From positions 1 through 64,000 of the forward strand of contig NZ_NNRM01000037.1 of NCBI RefSeq assembly GCF_002252525.1: a DNA stretch of 64,000 nt, given 5' to 3'. Origin of the DNA: Brucella pseudogrignonensis. Lineage in GTDB: Bacteria; Pseudomonadota; Alphaproteobacteria; Rhizobiales; Rhizobiaceae. Of this stretch, positions 27,409 to 35,667 are shown piece after piece; the stretch's first letter is position 1; the number at the start of each line of letters is the position of its first letter. The notes beneath the pieces are model-generated. The model saw nothing but the letters and a program-made list of their open reading frames with translations, searched no databases and was not told the origin of the DNA. The translations under genes were made by a program, and so were the position numbers.

Positions 27409-27653
27409 TAGATTTTGCTCCTTTCGACCTTATTTGCTGTTCGCATGGAAATGATTGAAAGCGCTTCTGTTCCGAGAGTGATGAAGATGACAACAATCGT
27501 TCCATCAGCAAGACGGCCAATAGCTTTTAGCCGCCCTTGTTTTGTGCTGGCTACGTTTGCAGCCAAAAAGAATTCATAAGACAAGTCTGCAAAATCAAGC
27601 CCGTGCTTGGATAAGTTGGATTGTCTTTTTGGTTCGTCCCAAACGATGTTCAT
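27408..27653 (-). CDS. brnT: BrnT toxin (RelE-like ribonuclease)
   Basis: 81 residues from ATG 27653 (MNIVWDEPKRQSNLSKHGLD). It has the BrnT core FADLSYEFFLAANV, the KQGRLKAIGRLADGTIVVIF strands and the terminal ISMRTANKVER. Members are RelE-fold endoribonucleases. Toxin precedes antitoxin, the usual order for this family. More AT-rich than the flanking genes, consistent with acquisition. An in-frame ATG at 27668 overlaps the palindrome and is less likely. Confidence 0.9.
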   Translation of the reverse strand: MNIVWDEPKRQSNLSKHGLDFADLSYEFFLAANVASTKQGRLKAIGRLADGTIVVIFITLGTEALSIISMRTANKVERSKI

Positions 27654-27655
27654 AT

Positions 27656-27712
27656 AATGTACGTACATTAAATGGAAAGCGCAAGCAACAATAAAAGTAC
27701 ATACATTAAATA
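27656..27712. promoter_or_regulatory. Candidate brnTA operator: palindrome plus repeated half
   Basis: TAATGTACGTACATTA at 27656-27671 is a perfect 16-bp palindrome immediately before brnT. The right-hand part, GTACGTACATTAAAT, recurs as GTACATACATTAAAT at 27698-27712. This is the expected place for BrnA autorepression. Confidence 0.6.
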
Positions 27713-27778
27713 TTTTGTGTAGGTACAGTCAAGCTCTTGCCATTTCAAGGGGAACTGAAACGGTATGTCATCCGATAA

Positions 27779-28056
27779 TTGAGGAAAGAACAACTTGGCG
27801 CTTCGCCTTTCAGAGAGGGACAAAGCGGTAATCCTGCAGGTCGGCCCAAAGACGCACGCTGCAAGCTCGGGGAAAGCTTCTCGAAGACCTTTTGCATTCA
27901 TGGGAAGCGCCAGGCCCGGGTGTCTATCAGGCGGTCATTGATTCCAAACCGGAAGCTTATTTGAAGGTCGTTCCGTCTTTGATGCCGAAAGACCTGAATC
28001 AACGTCGACCAGACTGGCGAGATGTCTGATGAGCAACGCCGTGAACGGCTCTGAAA
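27779..28056 (+). pseudogene. Decayed phage DUF5681-type gene (terminase small-subunit-like)
   Basis: The family N-terminus FREGQSGNPAGRPKDARCKL is intact, but the rest is spread over three frames: EDLLHSW...YQAVIDSKPEAYLKVVPSLM in a second frame and INVDQTGEMSDEQRRERL in a third. At least two frameshifts are needed to restore a full protein. Such genes stand directly upstream of the large terminase in many alphaproteobacterial prophages, and terminase-like sequence does follow here. Confidence 0.75.
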
Positions 28057-28410
28057 ACGCGACGCTACAATCAAAGCTTTCCTCACTTCGCATTCAAAAG
28101 ATGGAAATCATGCAGGAGAGGGAGCGGCGACAGAGCATTAATCGACTTCGCTTTTAAAAACCCTATTCGCAACAGATTGAGTTTCACACTGCAGCCGCTT
28201 CTCACAGGGAGCGCCATTTTGTTGCGGCAACGAGCCTGGTAAATCATCCGATCATTCTGCTGGTTCTGAAAGCGGCAAACCTACACGCGATGGTGTGCAG
28301 CGCCTTTTGATGGGCCATCGGATCGGGAAGAGGAATGGGGACCGGCCTGCCGTTATCAGATACAGAAAACTATTAAAGAAGTGGGCGGGATTAGCGGACA
28401 CAAAAGCAGC
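28029..28410 (+). pseudogene. Decayed phage terminase large subunit, N-terminal remnant
   Basis: ATG 28029 opens a frame ending QSINRLRF, where TAA at 28155 replaces the expected Tyr codon. The same frame continues KPYSQQIEFHTAAASHRERH, the conserved region just before the Walker A motif of phage terminases. Further on, GKPTRDGVQRLLMG and EEWGTG-like pieces occur in other frames. Later sequence to 28540 could not be assigned. The coordinates of the 3' limit are approximate. Confidence 0.65.
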
Positions 28411-28540
28411 GCCACCACAACAAAAGCGCGTCTATCGTTCCTCTCCCCTGCATTGCAAAGCGTACTTTCCGTACGCCGCCAGAGGCGGGAATGATCGCTC
28501 CGATCTGTGGGTCGTTTGTTATGCTTTGCTCACACCAGGC

Positions 28541-28810
28541 CTTGCTGGCACACAGGCAACACAGACCCCAAATAGTGACGCGCCTGGCGCCACCGACACA
28601 CCCACCCATGATGACAAGACCCCTGATGCCGGTCAGAACAGCCTGACCGAAGCGCAGGCCACCGAACTGTTCAACAAGGCCGGCTATGCGGAGCTCAAAA
28701 ATCTCAAGCTCAACGAGCAGGGCCTGTGGGAGGCATCCTCAATGAAGGATGGCAAAACTGTCATGCTGACATTGGATGCCGAGGGCAAGGTGTCTGAGCA
28801 TATGATGTAA
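28541..28810 (+). pseudogene. PepSY-like protein, copy 2, lacking start and signal peptide
   Basis: The mature domain is almost identical to the intact copy (differences Ala to Thr and Thr to Ala), but homology begins inside the signal peptide at LAG. The open frame upstream (to 28295) is a chance fusion with phage remnant sequence and encodes no secretion signal. If expressed at all, the product would stay in the cytoplasm. No EcfG-type promoter was seen in front of this copy. Confidence 0.8.
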
Positions 28811-28820
28811 ATCATTGCCC
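28541..28820. repeat. Duplicated segment A, copy 2 (partner 25881-26160)
   Basis: 280-base ungapped match to copy 1, about 91% identical by manual count. The match ends just before the terminator, and the sequence between here and 29041 differs from copy 1. Confidence 0.92.
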
Positions 28821-28832
28821 CCGTTGCAGGAA

Positions 28833-28855
28833 AAGCCGCGTTAGCGGCTTTTTTT
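28833..28855 (+). terminator. Intrinsic terminator after PepSY-like copy 2
   Basis: Stem AAGCCGC / GCGGCTT with loop GTTA and a run of seven T, equivalent to the terminator at 26171. Confidence 0.85.
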
Positions 28856-29041
28856 GTATGGGTATCGAAGCTGCGGGCGGGTTGAAGCATCCTCCCAAAA
28901 AGCGGTGCGCGCGTATCGCAGAGACGGCGCAACACCAGGACGGGGAACACAGTCCCCGCAACGAAGCGACCGCCACGGCGTCCCCCTACATCCGATCGGC
29001 CCTTTATCCTATCGGATGAGGGGCTCCATGCCGGACAAATC

Positions 29042-29938
29042 TTAATTCTGCACGGGTGGCGTCAGCGCTTTGAGCGCGTCGACAAACCGGATCATGGTCG
29101 GGGACAGGTTTCGACCTTCCATCGTCAGAATATGCAGGGCACTGGTCGCTAGAATAGGATCTTCGATTGGCACCAGCGCAATATCGAAGTCATTGCCGCG
29201 GACCAGGTCAGGGGAACCGGTGATCGAAGTTGTGCCCGAAGAAAAACTATAGGCACGCAGCATCGCCATCGAATTGGTCGAGAAGACAGGGTTGAAGGTA
29301 ATTCCCTTTGCCGCCAGCGCCGCCTGTAGCAGGAGCCGCTGCGTCCGGTCCTCGTCAGGAACTGCCCATTGTTCGCCACGCAAATCATCCAATGTGACAG
29401 AGCGCCTGCCCGCCAGGGGATGATCGCTGCGCAGCGCGGCAAAGATGGGTCGCAAGGCGATGTGCTGAATGGCAATATCGGGGGGCGGTGGATAGCTATA
29501 GGTTATGCCGATATCCGCCGAGCCATTCTTGATGCGCGCACAGATATCAGGCGAGGTGCCCACCCAGACATGAAAATGCACCGCCGGATGTTGCTCGCGA
29601 AACGCCTCGATGGCAGGGGTAAGGCAATCCAGAGCAAACCCTTCATAACTCGCAATGCGAATGAGGCCATGCGATTTTCCGGCAAGTGCGCGCAGTTCCG
29701 ACAGTGCCTCTTCCATACCGATTGCCAAGCGCTGCGTGCGTTGCAGCAGCAGTTCTCCCGCAGCCGTCAGCACCATGCCACGCGGTCGCCGCTCAAACAG
29801 CACAATGCCCAGCGACTCCTCGAGCTTGGCAATCTGGCGGCTGATGGCCGAAGTCGAAATATGCAGTCGTGATGAGGCTTCATGCAGGGAACCTGTCTGG
29901 GCGACTTCGCGAAAATAAACCAGCGATCGATGTTGCAT
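29042..29938 (-). CDS. LysR-family regulator (intact copy), divergent from a carboxypeptidase
   Basis: 298 residues from ATG 29938. Helix-turn-helix: FREVAQTGSLHEASSRLHIS, TSAISRQIAKLEESLG; then VLFERRPRGMVLTAAGELLL and the effector domain. The start is fixed by the LysR N-terminus MQHRSLVYF; upstream codons in the same frame run through an inverted repeat and are not protein-like. Divergent from an M20 peptidase and YfcC-type transporter, which it probably controls, as AbgR does for abgABT in E. coli. A disrupted duplicate is at 26342. Confidence 0.88.
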   Translation of the reverse strand: MQHRSLVYFREVAQTGSLHEASSRLHISTSAISRQIAKLEESLGIVLFERRPRGMVLTAAGELLLQRTQRLAIGMEEALSELRALAGKSHGLIRIASYEGFALDCLTPAIEAFREQHPAVHFHVWVGTSPDICARIKNGSADIGITYSYPPPPDIAIQHIALRPIFAALRSDHPLAGRRSVTLDDLRGEQWAVPDEDRTQRLLLQAALAAKGITFNPVFSTNSMAMLRAYSFSSGTTSITGSPDLVRGNDFDIALVPIEDPILATSALHILTMEGRNLSPTMIRFVDALKALTPPVQN

Positions 29939-29973
29939 GGACACCCTGTTGCACAAAATGCAACAGGGTGTCC
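29939..29973. promoter_or_regulatory. 15-bp perfect inverted repeat abutting the LysR start codon
   Basis: GGACACCCTGTTGCA, loop CAAAA, TGCAACAGGGTGTCC. It begins at the base next to the ATG of the LysR gene. TGTTGCA/TGCAACA is repeated again just beyond it (TTGTTGCAAC at about 29986-29995). Either a LysR operator overlapping the translation start or a stable mRNA hairpin that blocks ribosome access. Confidence 0.7.
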
Positions 29974-30156
29974 ACTTTAAAGCAATTGTTGCAACCCGTC
30001 GCTGCTGATAATTGCCTTCAAGACAGGTTTTCGGCGCATGTGCCTCGCCCGGCCAGCCTGCGGGCGGTAACCCCTTCATCGTAGCGGCTAGGGGGCGCGC
30101 CCATGACGCCAAAAAACCCTGCACGGCACCGCCCGACCATTATCCTGGAGGAAATG

Positions 30157-31281
30157 ATGAACCCGTTCCTGTCCTATCTCACCACCCATGCCGACGATAT
30201 GCTCAATGACCTCAAGGCGCTTGTCGAGCATCAGTCGCCAACCGAAGACAAAGCTCTGGTCGATGCCTGCGGCGCTTTTCTTTGTGACCTGTTCGCGCGC
30301 CATTTAAATGTGCAGCCTGAACGCTTCGCGCAGACGAAGGCCGGTGATCATCTGTTGTTCAAAATCGGACAGGGAAATCGCCGCACCTTGCTGTTGACAC
30401 ATTTCGATACGGTCTGGGACCTCGACCGTCTGGGGACCCGCATCGAAGACGGAAAATATTACGGACCTGGCGCCTTCGATATGAAGGGTGGCGTCATCCA
30501 GGGTATCTGGGCGTTGAAGGCATTGATCGCCGGCGACGCGCTCGACAATCACCAGGTCTGGTTCCTGTGCACCAGCGATGAGGAAACCGGTAGCTGGCAC
30601 TCGCGCGCTCTGATCGAGGAAATCGCCCGACAATGTGATCAGGTTCTGGTGCTTGAACCGTCAGAGGAGGGGACTGGAAACCTCAAGATTGCCCGCAAGG
30701 GAACCGGTCATTTTCATATGCAGATCAAGGGAAAGGCCGCTCATGCCGGCAACAACCCGCTCGGCGGTGTCAGTGCCGCCGAAGAAATGGCCCGCCAGAT
30801 CCTCAGGCTTCATGAACTGCAGGACCTCTCCAGAGGCACCACGGTCAATGTCGGTATCGCGCAGGCAGGCAACCGCATCAATGTCATCCCCGATCATGCG
30901 AGCCTGTCGATCGATGTGCGTGTCACCTCGCTTGACGAAGCGGAAAGGGTCGAAGCGGAAATCCGCGCATGCCCGGTTTTTCTGGACGGCGCCCAGATCG
31001 AGATTTCCGGGGGTCTCAATCGCCCGCCAATGGAACTCAACGCGCGCAACAAATCCCTGTTCGAGCAGGCCGTTCGTGCAGGTACTGCCCTCGGCATGAC
31101 GGTTTCGGGCAGTGCGGTCGGTGGTGGAAGCGATGGCAATTTTACTTCGGCGCTTGATATTCCGACGCTGGATGGTCTGGGTGCCGAGGGCGGTGGCCCG
31201 CATGCCGAATACGAGCATGTGACCATAGCTGGGCTTCCGCGCCGCGCCGCGCTGATCAGTCAGATCATCGCTAACAGCTGA
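30157..31281 (+). CDS. M20-family metallocarboxypeptidase, glutamate carboxypeptidase (CPG2)-like
   Basis: 374 residues, zinc-dependent amidohydrolase. Metal-site motifs are LLLTHFDTVWD, GPGAFDMKGG, the catalytic Glu pair in CTSDEETGSWHSR, LEPSEEG and the C-terminal DGLGAEGGGPHAEYEHV. The dimerisation domain (GKAAHAGNNPLGGVSAAEE) lies between. GGAGG is 5 bases before ATG 30157; the ATG at 30154 is too close. No signal peptide, so cytoplasmic, unlike Pseudomonas CPG2. Followed after 58 bases by a transporter gene. It probably hydrolyses an imported N-acyl or aryl amino acid; the true substrate is unknown. Confidence 0.88.
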   Translation: MNPFLSYLTTHADDMLNDLKALVEHQSPTEDKALVDACGAFLCDLFARHLNVQPERFAQTKAGDHLLFKIGQGNRRTLLLTHFDTVWDLDRLGTRIEDGKYYGPGAFDMKGGVIQGIWALKALIAGDALDNHQVWFLCTSDEETGSWHSRALIEEIARQCDQVLVLEPSEEGTGNLKIARKGTGHFHMQIKGKAAHAGNNPLGGVSAAEEMARQILRLHELQDLSRGTTVNVGIAQAGNRINVIPDHASLSIDVRVTSLDEAERVEAEIRACPVFLDGAQIEISGGLNRPPMELNARNKSLFEQAVRAGTALGMTVSGSAVGGGSDGNFTSALDIPTLDGLGAEGGGPHAEYEHVTIAGLPRRAALISQIIANS

Positions 31282-31339
31282 GCTATTTTGACGAGGGAGG
31301 CGGTGTGATCAGCCGCCTCCGAAGGAGGAAACACATCCC

Positions 31340-32737
31340 ATGACTGCATCGCCATCACCCGCGGCCCCCAAAAAGGGCCTCAGTCTGCAAAATCCTTACG
31401 TTCTTCTTTTCTGTATGCTGGTTCTGGCCGGGATCGGCACCTGGATCATTCCGGCTGGACAATATGCGACCGAAGTCCGCAATGGCATCTCCTTCTCGGT
31501 GCCTGGAAGCTACCATGGTGTTGAACAGCATCATGTCTATCCGCAGGCGCTGTTTCTGGCCATTGCCGAAGGTCTGATCAAGAGTGCACCAATTGTCTTC
31601 ATGGTGATGTTTACCGGCGGCGCTCTGCATGTGCTTGAGCAATCCGGTGCTGTGCATCACATGCTCAACGGCATCGCAAAAAATCGCAGGCTCAACGATC
31701 TCACCCTGATTGTCCTGTTCTGCGTGGTTTTTTCGGTATTGGGCACCACCGGTATCGTCGTCAATTCGGTGATCGCATTCGTGCCCATCGGGATTATGGT
31801 GGCGCGCTCAATCGGCATGAACAAATTGTTCGGGATTTCACTGGTCTATATCGCCACCTATACCGGCTATAATGCATCGATTTCGGCACCGACATCGGTC
31901 GGCCTTGCGCAGCGACTTGCCGATGTTCCACTCCTCTCAGGCATCGGCTTCCGCGTCGTCATATTCCTGGCGTTCCTGCTTGCCACCATCGCATTCCTGT
32001 GGCTATACGCGCGTAGCCAGCGCAAGACTTCACCGCGCCCCAACGAGATCGAGGATGGCGAAACTAAGAGCGATGCAGCCCCCGGTCAACGCGCCCGCTA
32101 CTGGCTCGCCCTGCTGTTTACGGCGCTGTGCCTTGGGGGCTTTATTGCCGGAGCCGTCACGCTCAACTGGAGCGAAAAGGAAATGCTTGCCATGTTTATC
32201 ATCATGGCAATCGGTGTCGGCATCATCGCTCGCATGTCTGCCGATGAGATCGCCAAAGGCTTTCTCAAAGGCTGTTCACAGCTTGTTATCGGCGCATTCA
32301 TCGTTGGCCTGGCGCGTGCCATCTCGATCATTCTCGAACAGGGCATGATCCTCGACACGATCGTCTCCTATGCGGTGCTGGCGCTCGACGGGTTGCCCCG
32401 TTCCCTTTCCGCGATCGGCATGTATGTCAGCGCGATGATCATGCACGTGTTCATCTCGTCTGGATCTGGTGAATCCGCAGTTTTGATCCCGGTCTTCACA
32501 CCGCTCGGGGATATTCTGGGGATTACCCGGCAGACCACCGTCCAGTCAGTGGTTTTTGGCGAAGGGGTCGTCAACTGCATCAATCCGACATCCGGTGTGC
32601 TGATGGCAATCCTTGCCACATCCGAGGTTTCCTATGGAAAATGGGTGAAATTCATCGCCCCGCTTGTCATCGCCTGGGGTTTGATCAGTGCGGTCTTTCT
32701 CTATATCGCGGTCCAGATCCAATGGGGCCCGATCTAA
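31340..32737 (+). CDS. YfcC-family transporter
   Basis: 465 residues with about 12 membrane segments. PYVLLFCMLVLAGIGTWIIP and AGQYATEV open the protein as in YfcC/DcuC-like carriers of the ion-transporter superfamily that also holds AbgT. The segments VFGEGVVNCINPTSGVLMAI and MHVFISSGSGESAVLIPVFT are family-typical. GAAGGAGG precedes the ATG. Operon with the M20 peptidase: the pair resembles a take-up-and-hydrolyse system for peptides, acyl amino acids or folate fragments. Confidence 0.82.
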   Translation: MTASPSPAAPKKGLSLQNPYVLLFCMLVLAGIGTWIIPAGQYATEVRNGISFSVPGSYHGVEQHHVYPQALFLAIAEGLIKSAPIVFMVMFTGGALHVLEQSGAVHHMLNGIAKNRRLNDLTLIVLFCVVFSVLGTTGIVVNSVIAFVPIGIMVARSIGMNKLFGISLVYIATYTGYNASISAPTSVGLAQRLADVPLLSGIGFRVVIFLAFLLATIAFLWLYARSQRKTSPRPNEIEDGETKSDAAPGQRARYWLALLFTALCLGGFIAGAVTLNWSEKEMLAMFIIMAIGVGIIARMSADEIAKGFLKGCSQLVIGAFIVGLARAISIILEQGMILDTIVSYAVLALDGLPRSLSAIGMYVSAMIMHVFISSGSGESAVLIPVFTPLGDILGITRQTTVQSVVFGEGVVNCINPTSGVLMAILATSEVSYGKWVKFIAPLVIAWGLISAVFLYIAVQIQWGPI

Positions 32738-32823
32738 CCGCGCTTCTCGGTTAAAGGCGTGATCAAAGCGCTGGCAATCGACAAGTCGAATGCCAGCGTC
32801 GCTACGAAAGAGCACGCGCGGCT

Positions 32824-32871
32824 GGTCAAGCGGTTGGTGAGGCGGTTTGCCAGGCGTTTGGTAGGAAGGGT
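32824..32871. repeat. Imperfect 12-bp tandem repeat between transporter and GntR genes
   Basis: Four degenerate units: GGTCAAGCGGTT, GGTGAGGCGGTT, TGCCAGGCGTTT, GGTAGGAAGGGT. Non-coding. Confidence 0.45.
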
Positions 32872-32903
32872 GCTTGACAGAACACGCCGCGTCGCCGATT
32901 GTA

Positions 32904-32927
32904 ACTGGACCACTGGATAGACCAGTG
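32904..32927. promoter_or_regulatory. Candidate GntR operator
   Basis: CACTGG-ATAGA-CCAGTG at 32911-32927 is a perfect inverted repeat, preceded by another ACTGG at 32904. It lies 17 bases before the chosen GntR start, so autorepression and read-through control of the operon are plausible. Confidence 0.55.
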
Positions 32928-32944
32928 TATCAGTGAGGTCGAGT

Positions 32945-33724
32945 TTGAACGCTGCGCATGATCTTCTCCTCGACAACAAGGCTGGGCTCGGACGCAATCT
33001 GGAGCGTCGGTCCATGCGTGACGTGATCGCGGACAAGATCGGCGCACTGATCGCATCGGGCCTGCTCAGTGTCGGCGATGCGCTTCCGGGCGAGCGCGAA
33101 TTGGCGAGCGCTCTTTCTGTCAGTCGGCAAACAGTGCGCGGTGCCATCCAGATTCTTGCTGCCCATGGTATCCTCGATGTGACGCAGGGCGCCAGAACGC
33201 GGGTTGCCCGCGCCGAGCTCGGCGGCCTGTCGATTGGCATTACCGCCCAGATCAATGTCGATCGCTATGATGTTCACGCCGTCCATGCGGCGCGTATGCT
33301 GGTCGAACAACAAATAGTCGGTGACGCAGCACAGCGTATTTCCCAGGACGCGCTTGCGCGCCTGCGGCTTTCGCTCACAGCGCAGGCTGCCTGCCTCAAT
33401 GATCCCGTCCGCTTCCTCATCTGCGACCGCGAGTTTCATGTCACCATCTATCGCGAATGCGGAAACCCGCTGCTCGCAGACATCGTCACCGATCTCTACA
33501 CCTATATGATGGAGCATCGCCGCCGCGCGGTTGCCAGGCCAGGGGCGCTTAACGGCAGCTTCTCCGACCATCAGAAAATCCTCGCAGCGCTTGAAAATCG
33601 CGACCGCGCTGCAGCAATGGCGGCCTTCGCAGTCCATGAGCAACGTATTTACACCTCCACACAGAAATCGCTGGCCGCGCGCGCTCAGCAGGTCTCTGCC
33701 CCAATCACGGCTTCCCAGCCGTGA
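32945..33724 (+). CDS. GntR/FadR-family regulator of the tetronate operon
   Basis: About 259 residues. Winged helix domain (MRDVIADKIGALIASGLLSV, LPGERELASALSVSRQTVRG) and an FCD effector domain with metal-ligand-type residues (FLICDREFHVTIY, SDHQKILAALENRD). TTG at 32945 is chosen because GAGG sits 6 bases upstream; the GTG at 32933 lacks a ribosome site. First gene of the co-oriented cluster running to 43768; the denD start follows by 34 bases. Four-carbon acid-sugar clusters are typically controlled by GntR or DeoR proteins. Confidence 0.82.
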   Translation: MNAAHDLLLDNKAGLGRNLERRSMRDVIADKIGALIASGLLSVGDALPGERELASALSVSRQTVRGAIQILAAHGILDVTQGARTRVARAELGGLSIGITAQINVDRYDVHAVHAARMLVEQQIVGDAAQRISQDALARLRLSLTAQAACLNDPVRFLICDREFHVTIYRECGNPLLADIVTDLYTYMMEHRRRAVARPGALNGSFSDHQKILAALENRDRAAAMAAFAVHEQRIYTSTQKSLAARAQQVSAPITASQP

Positions 33725-33758
33725 CTGCCTTAGCAGCAAGTTGAAAAGGGTTGTTTGA

Positions 33759-34757
33759 ATGCATGTCTTGATTATCGGTGCAGCCGGCATGGTCGGACGA
33801 AAACTGACACAGGCCATCGCAGCAGTCCCAGCGATTGACGGCATGCCGGTGGAAAGGCTCACTCTGGTCGATGTCGTAGCGCCACAAGCCCCCATCGGAT
33901 TTGACGGCAATGTCACCTGCAAATCCGCCGATATCTCAGACCCCCGTATCGCCCCCGCACTGATCGCAGATCGGCCGGATCTGATATTCCACCTGGCCGC
34001 CATCGTCTCGGGCGAAGCGGAGGTGGCGTTTGAAAAGGGCTATGCCATCAACCTTGATGGCACCCGTTTCCTGCTGGAAGCCATTCGACAACAGGGCGAA
34101 ATCGCAAGCTACAGACCGCGGCTGGTGTTCACATCCTCCATCGCGGTGTTCGGCGCGCCTTTCCCCGATCGGATCAATGACGAATTCTTTCTCACCCCGC
34201 GCACCAGCTATGGCACGCAAAAGGCAATCGGTGAATTGCTGCTGGCCGATTATGCCCGCAAGGGCTTACTCGATGCGATTGGTATCCGTCTGCCCACCGT
34301 GTGCATCCGTCCTGGAACGCCCAACAAGGCAGCCTCCGGATTCTTCTCCAATATTCTGCGTGAACCACTCATTGGCAAGGAAGCGATCCTGCCGGTCGCC
34401 GATACCGTCAGGCACTGGCATGTCAGCCCGCGCCGGGCCGTCGGATTCCTGCTGCACGCAGCCACAATCGACACCGCGCGGCTTGGACATCGCTGTGTGC
34501 TTAATATGCCTGGTCTTTCCGCCACCGTTGGCGAGCAGATCGAAGCGCTGCGCCGGGTCGCCGGTGATCGGGCCGTCGCGCTGATCCGCAAGGAGCATGA
34601 CCCGCTGATCGCCAGCATCGTCGATGGCTGGGCCCAGGATTTTGACGCCGCACGCGCCCTTGAACTGGGCTTTGTCGCAGACAGCTCCTTTGACGAGATC
34701 ATCAATATACACATCGAAGACGAACTGAAAGGCGAGCTGAAAGAGGGGGTAAATTAA
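33759..34757 (+). CDS. denD: D-erythronate dehydrogenase DenD
   Basis: 332-residue extended short-chain dehydrogenase/epimerase-like protein. NAD-binding motif HVLIIGAAGMVGRKLTQAI; catalytic Tyr-Lys in SYGTQKAIGELLLADYARKG after TSSIAVFG. The segments IFHLAAIVSGEAE, RLPTVCIRPGTPNKAASGFF and DTVRHWHVSPRRAVGFL are characteristic of the DenD group rather than of sugar-nucleotide epimerases. It oxidises D-erythronate to the 2-oxo acid. Stop is two bases before the ltnD start. Confidence 0.87.
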   Translation: MHVLIIGAAGMVGRKLTQAIAAVPAIDGMPVERLTLVDVVAPQAPIGFDGNVTCKSADISDPRIAPALIADRPDLIFHLAAIVSGEAEVAFEKGYAINLDGTRFLLEAIRQQGEIASYRPRLVFTSSIAVFGAPFPDRINDEFFLTPRTSYGTQKAIGELLLADYARKGLLDAIGIRLPTVCIRPGTPNKAASGFFSNILREPLIGKEAILPVADTVRHWHVSPRRAVGFLLHAATIDTARLGHRCVLNMPGLSATVGEQIEALRRVAGDRAVALIRKEHDPLIASIVDGWAQDFDAARALELGFVADSSFDEIINIHIEDELKGELKEGVN

Positions 34758-34758
34758 G

Positions 34759-35664
34759 GTGAGCGATCCACAGACAGTCACCATCATCGGCCTCGGCTCC
34801 ATGGGTTTTGGTGCCGCAACCGCGCTGTTGCGCGCCGGCTTCCGCGTCAACGGCGTTGATCTGCGCAGCGACGTCCTGCAAGAGTTTGCGGCACTGGGTG
34901 GTACCGCCTATGCGACCGCAAAGCAGGCCGGGGCAAGCGATATCGTGTTTGTCTTCGTCGTCAATGCCGCGCAGGCGAAAGAAGTGCTGTTTGGCGGTGA
35001 CGGGGCCTTGAACCAGGCCCGGCAAGGCACCGTCTTCGTGCTGTGCGTGACAATGGAGCCGAGCCATTGTATTGAAATTGCAGCCGAACTCGAAGCCGCC
35101 GGAATGCTGGTGATTGATGCGCCGGTCTCCGGTGGCAAGCAAAAAGCGGCAACCGGCGAACTCACGGTGATGGGCTCGGGATCACAACAGGCCTTCGACA
35201 AAGCCGCCCTGGCGCTTGAGGCGATTGCCGCCAAGGTCTTCCATCTCGACGACAAGCCTGGAACCGGTTCCAAGGTCAAGATGATCAACCAGTTGCTGGC
35301 CGGTGTTCATATCGCTGCAACCGCCGAGGCGTTGACACTTTCCGCCCGGCTCGGCCTTGATCTGGGCACGGTCTTCGATGTAATCCGTGTGTCGGGCGGT
35401 GCTTCCTGGATGTTCGAAAACCGCGGGCCCCACATTGTCGAGGGCGATTATGCGGCGCGTTCGGCCGTCAATATTTTTGTCAAGGATATGGGGATCGTTG
35501 CCCGCGAGGCCGCGGCGCTGGGGGCCAGCACACCGCTCAGCGAAACGGCACTCTCGCTGTTTCGTGAGGCTTCGGAAGCAGGGCTTGGACTGGAGGATGA
35601 CGCAGCCGTCGCCAAGATCCTGGCGCATAAGAGCGGCGTGATGCTGCCCGGCATGGGGGCTTAA
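34759..35664 (+). CDS. ltnD: L-threonate dehydrogenase LtnD
   Basis: 301-residue beta-hydroxyacid dehydrogenase. N-terminal IIGLGSMGFGAATALLRAGF, substrate-binding DAPVSGGKQKAATGELTVMG and the catalytic Lys in GSKVKMINQLLAGVHI, all typical of the LtnD branch. GTG start with a GGGGG stretch upstream in the denD 3' end. It oxidises L-threonate at C2 to 2-oxo-tetronate. Together with DenD this lets two stereoisomers enter the same pathway. Confidence 0.9.
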   Translation: MSDPQTVTIIGLGSMGFGAATALLRAGFRVNGVDLRSDVLQEFAALGGTAYATAKQAGASDIVFVFVVNAAQAKEVLFGGDGALNQARQGTVFVLCVTMEPSHCIEIAAELEAAGMLVIDAPVSGGKQKAATGELTVMGSGSQQAFDKAALALEAIAAKVFHLDDKPGTGSKVKMINQLLAGVHIAATAEALTLSARLGLDLGTVFDVIRVSGGASWMFENRGPHIVEGDYAARSAVNIFVKDMGIVAREAAALGASTPLSETALSLFREASEAGLGLEDDAAVAKILAHKSGVMLPGMGA

Positions 35665-35667
35665 ATC

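Noticed and set aside
28295-28810. 171-codon frame reading into PepSY-like copy 2
   Set aside because: The upstream part is phage-remnant sequence in a different original frame; the fusion is accidental and has no secretion signal.
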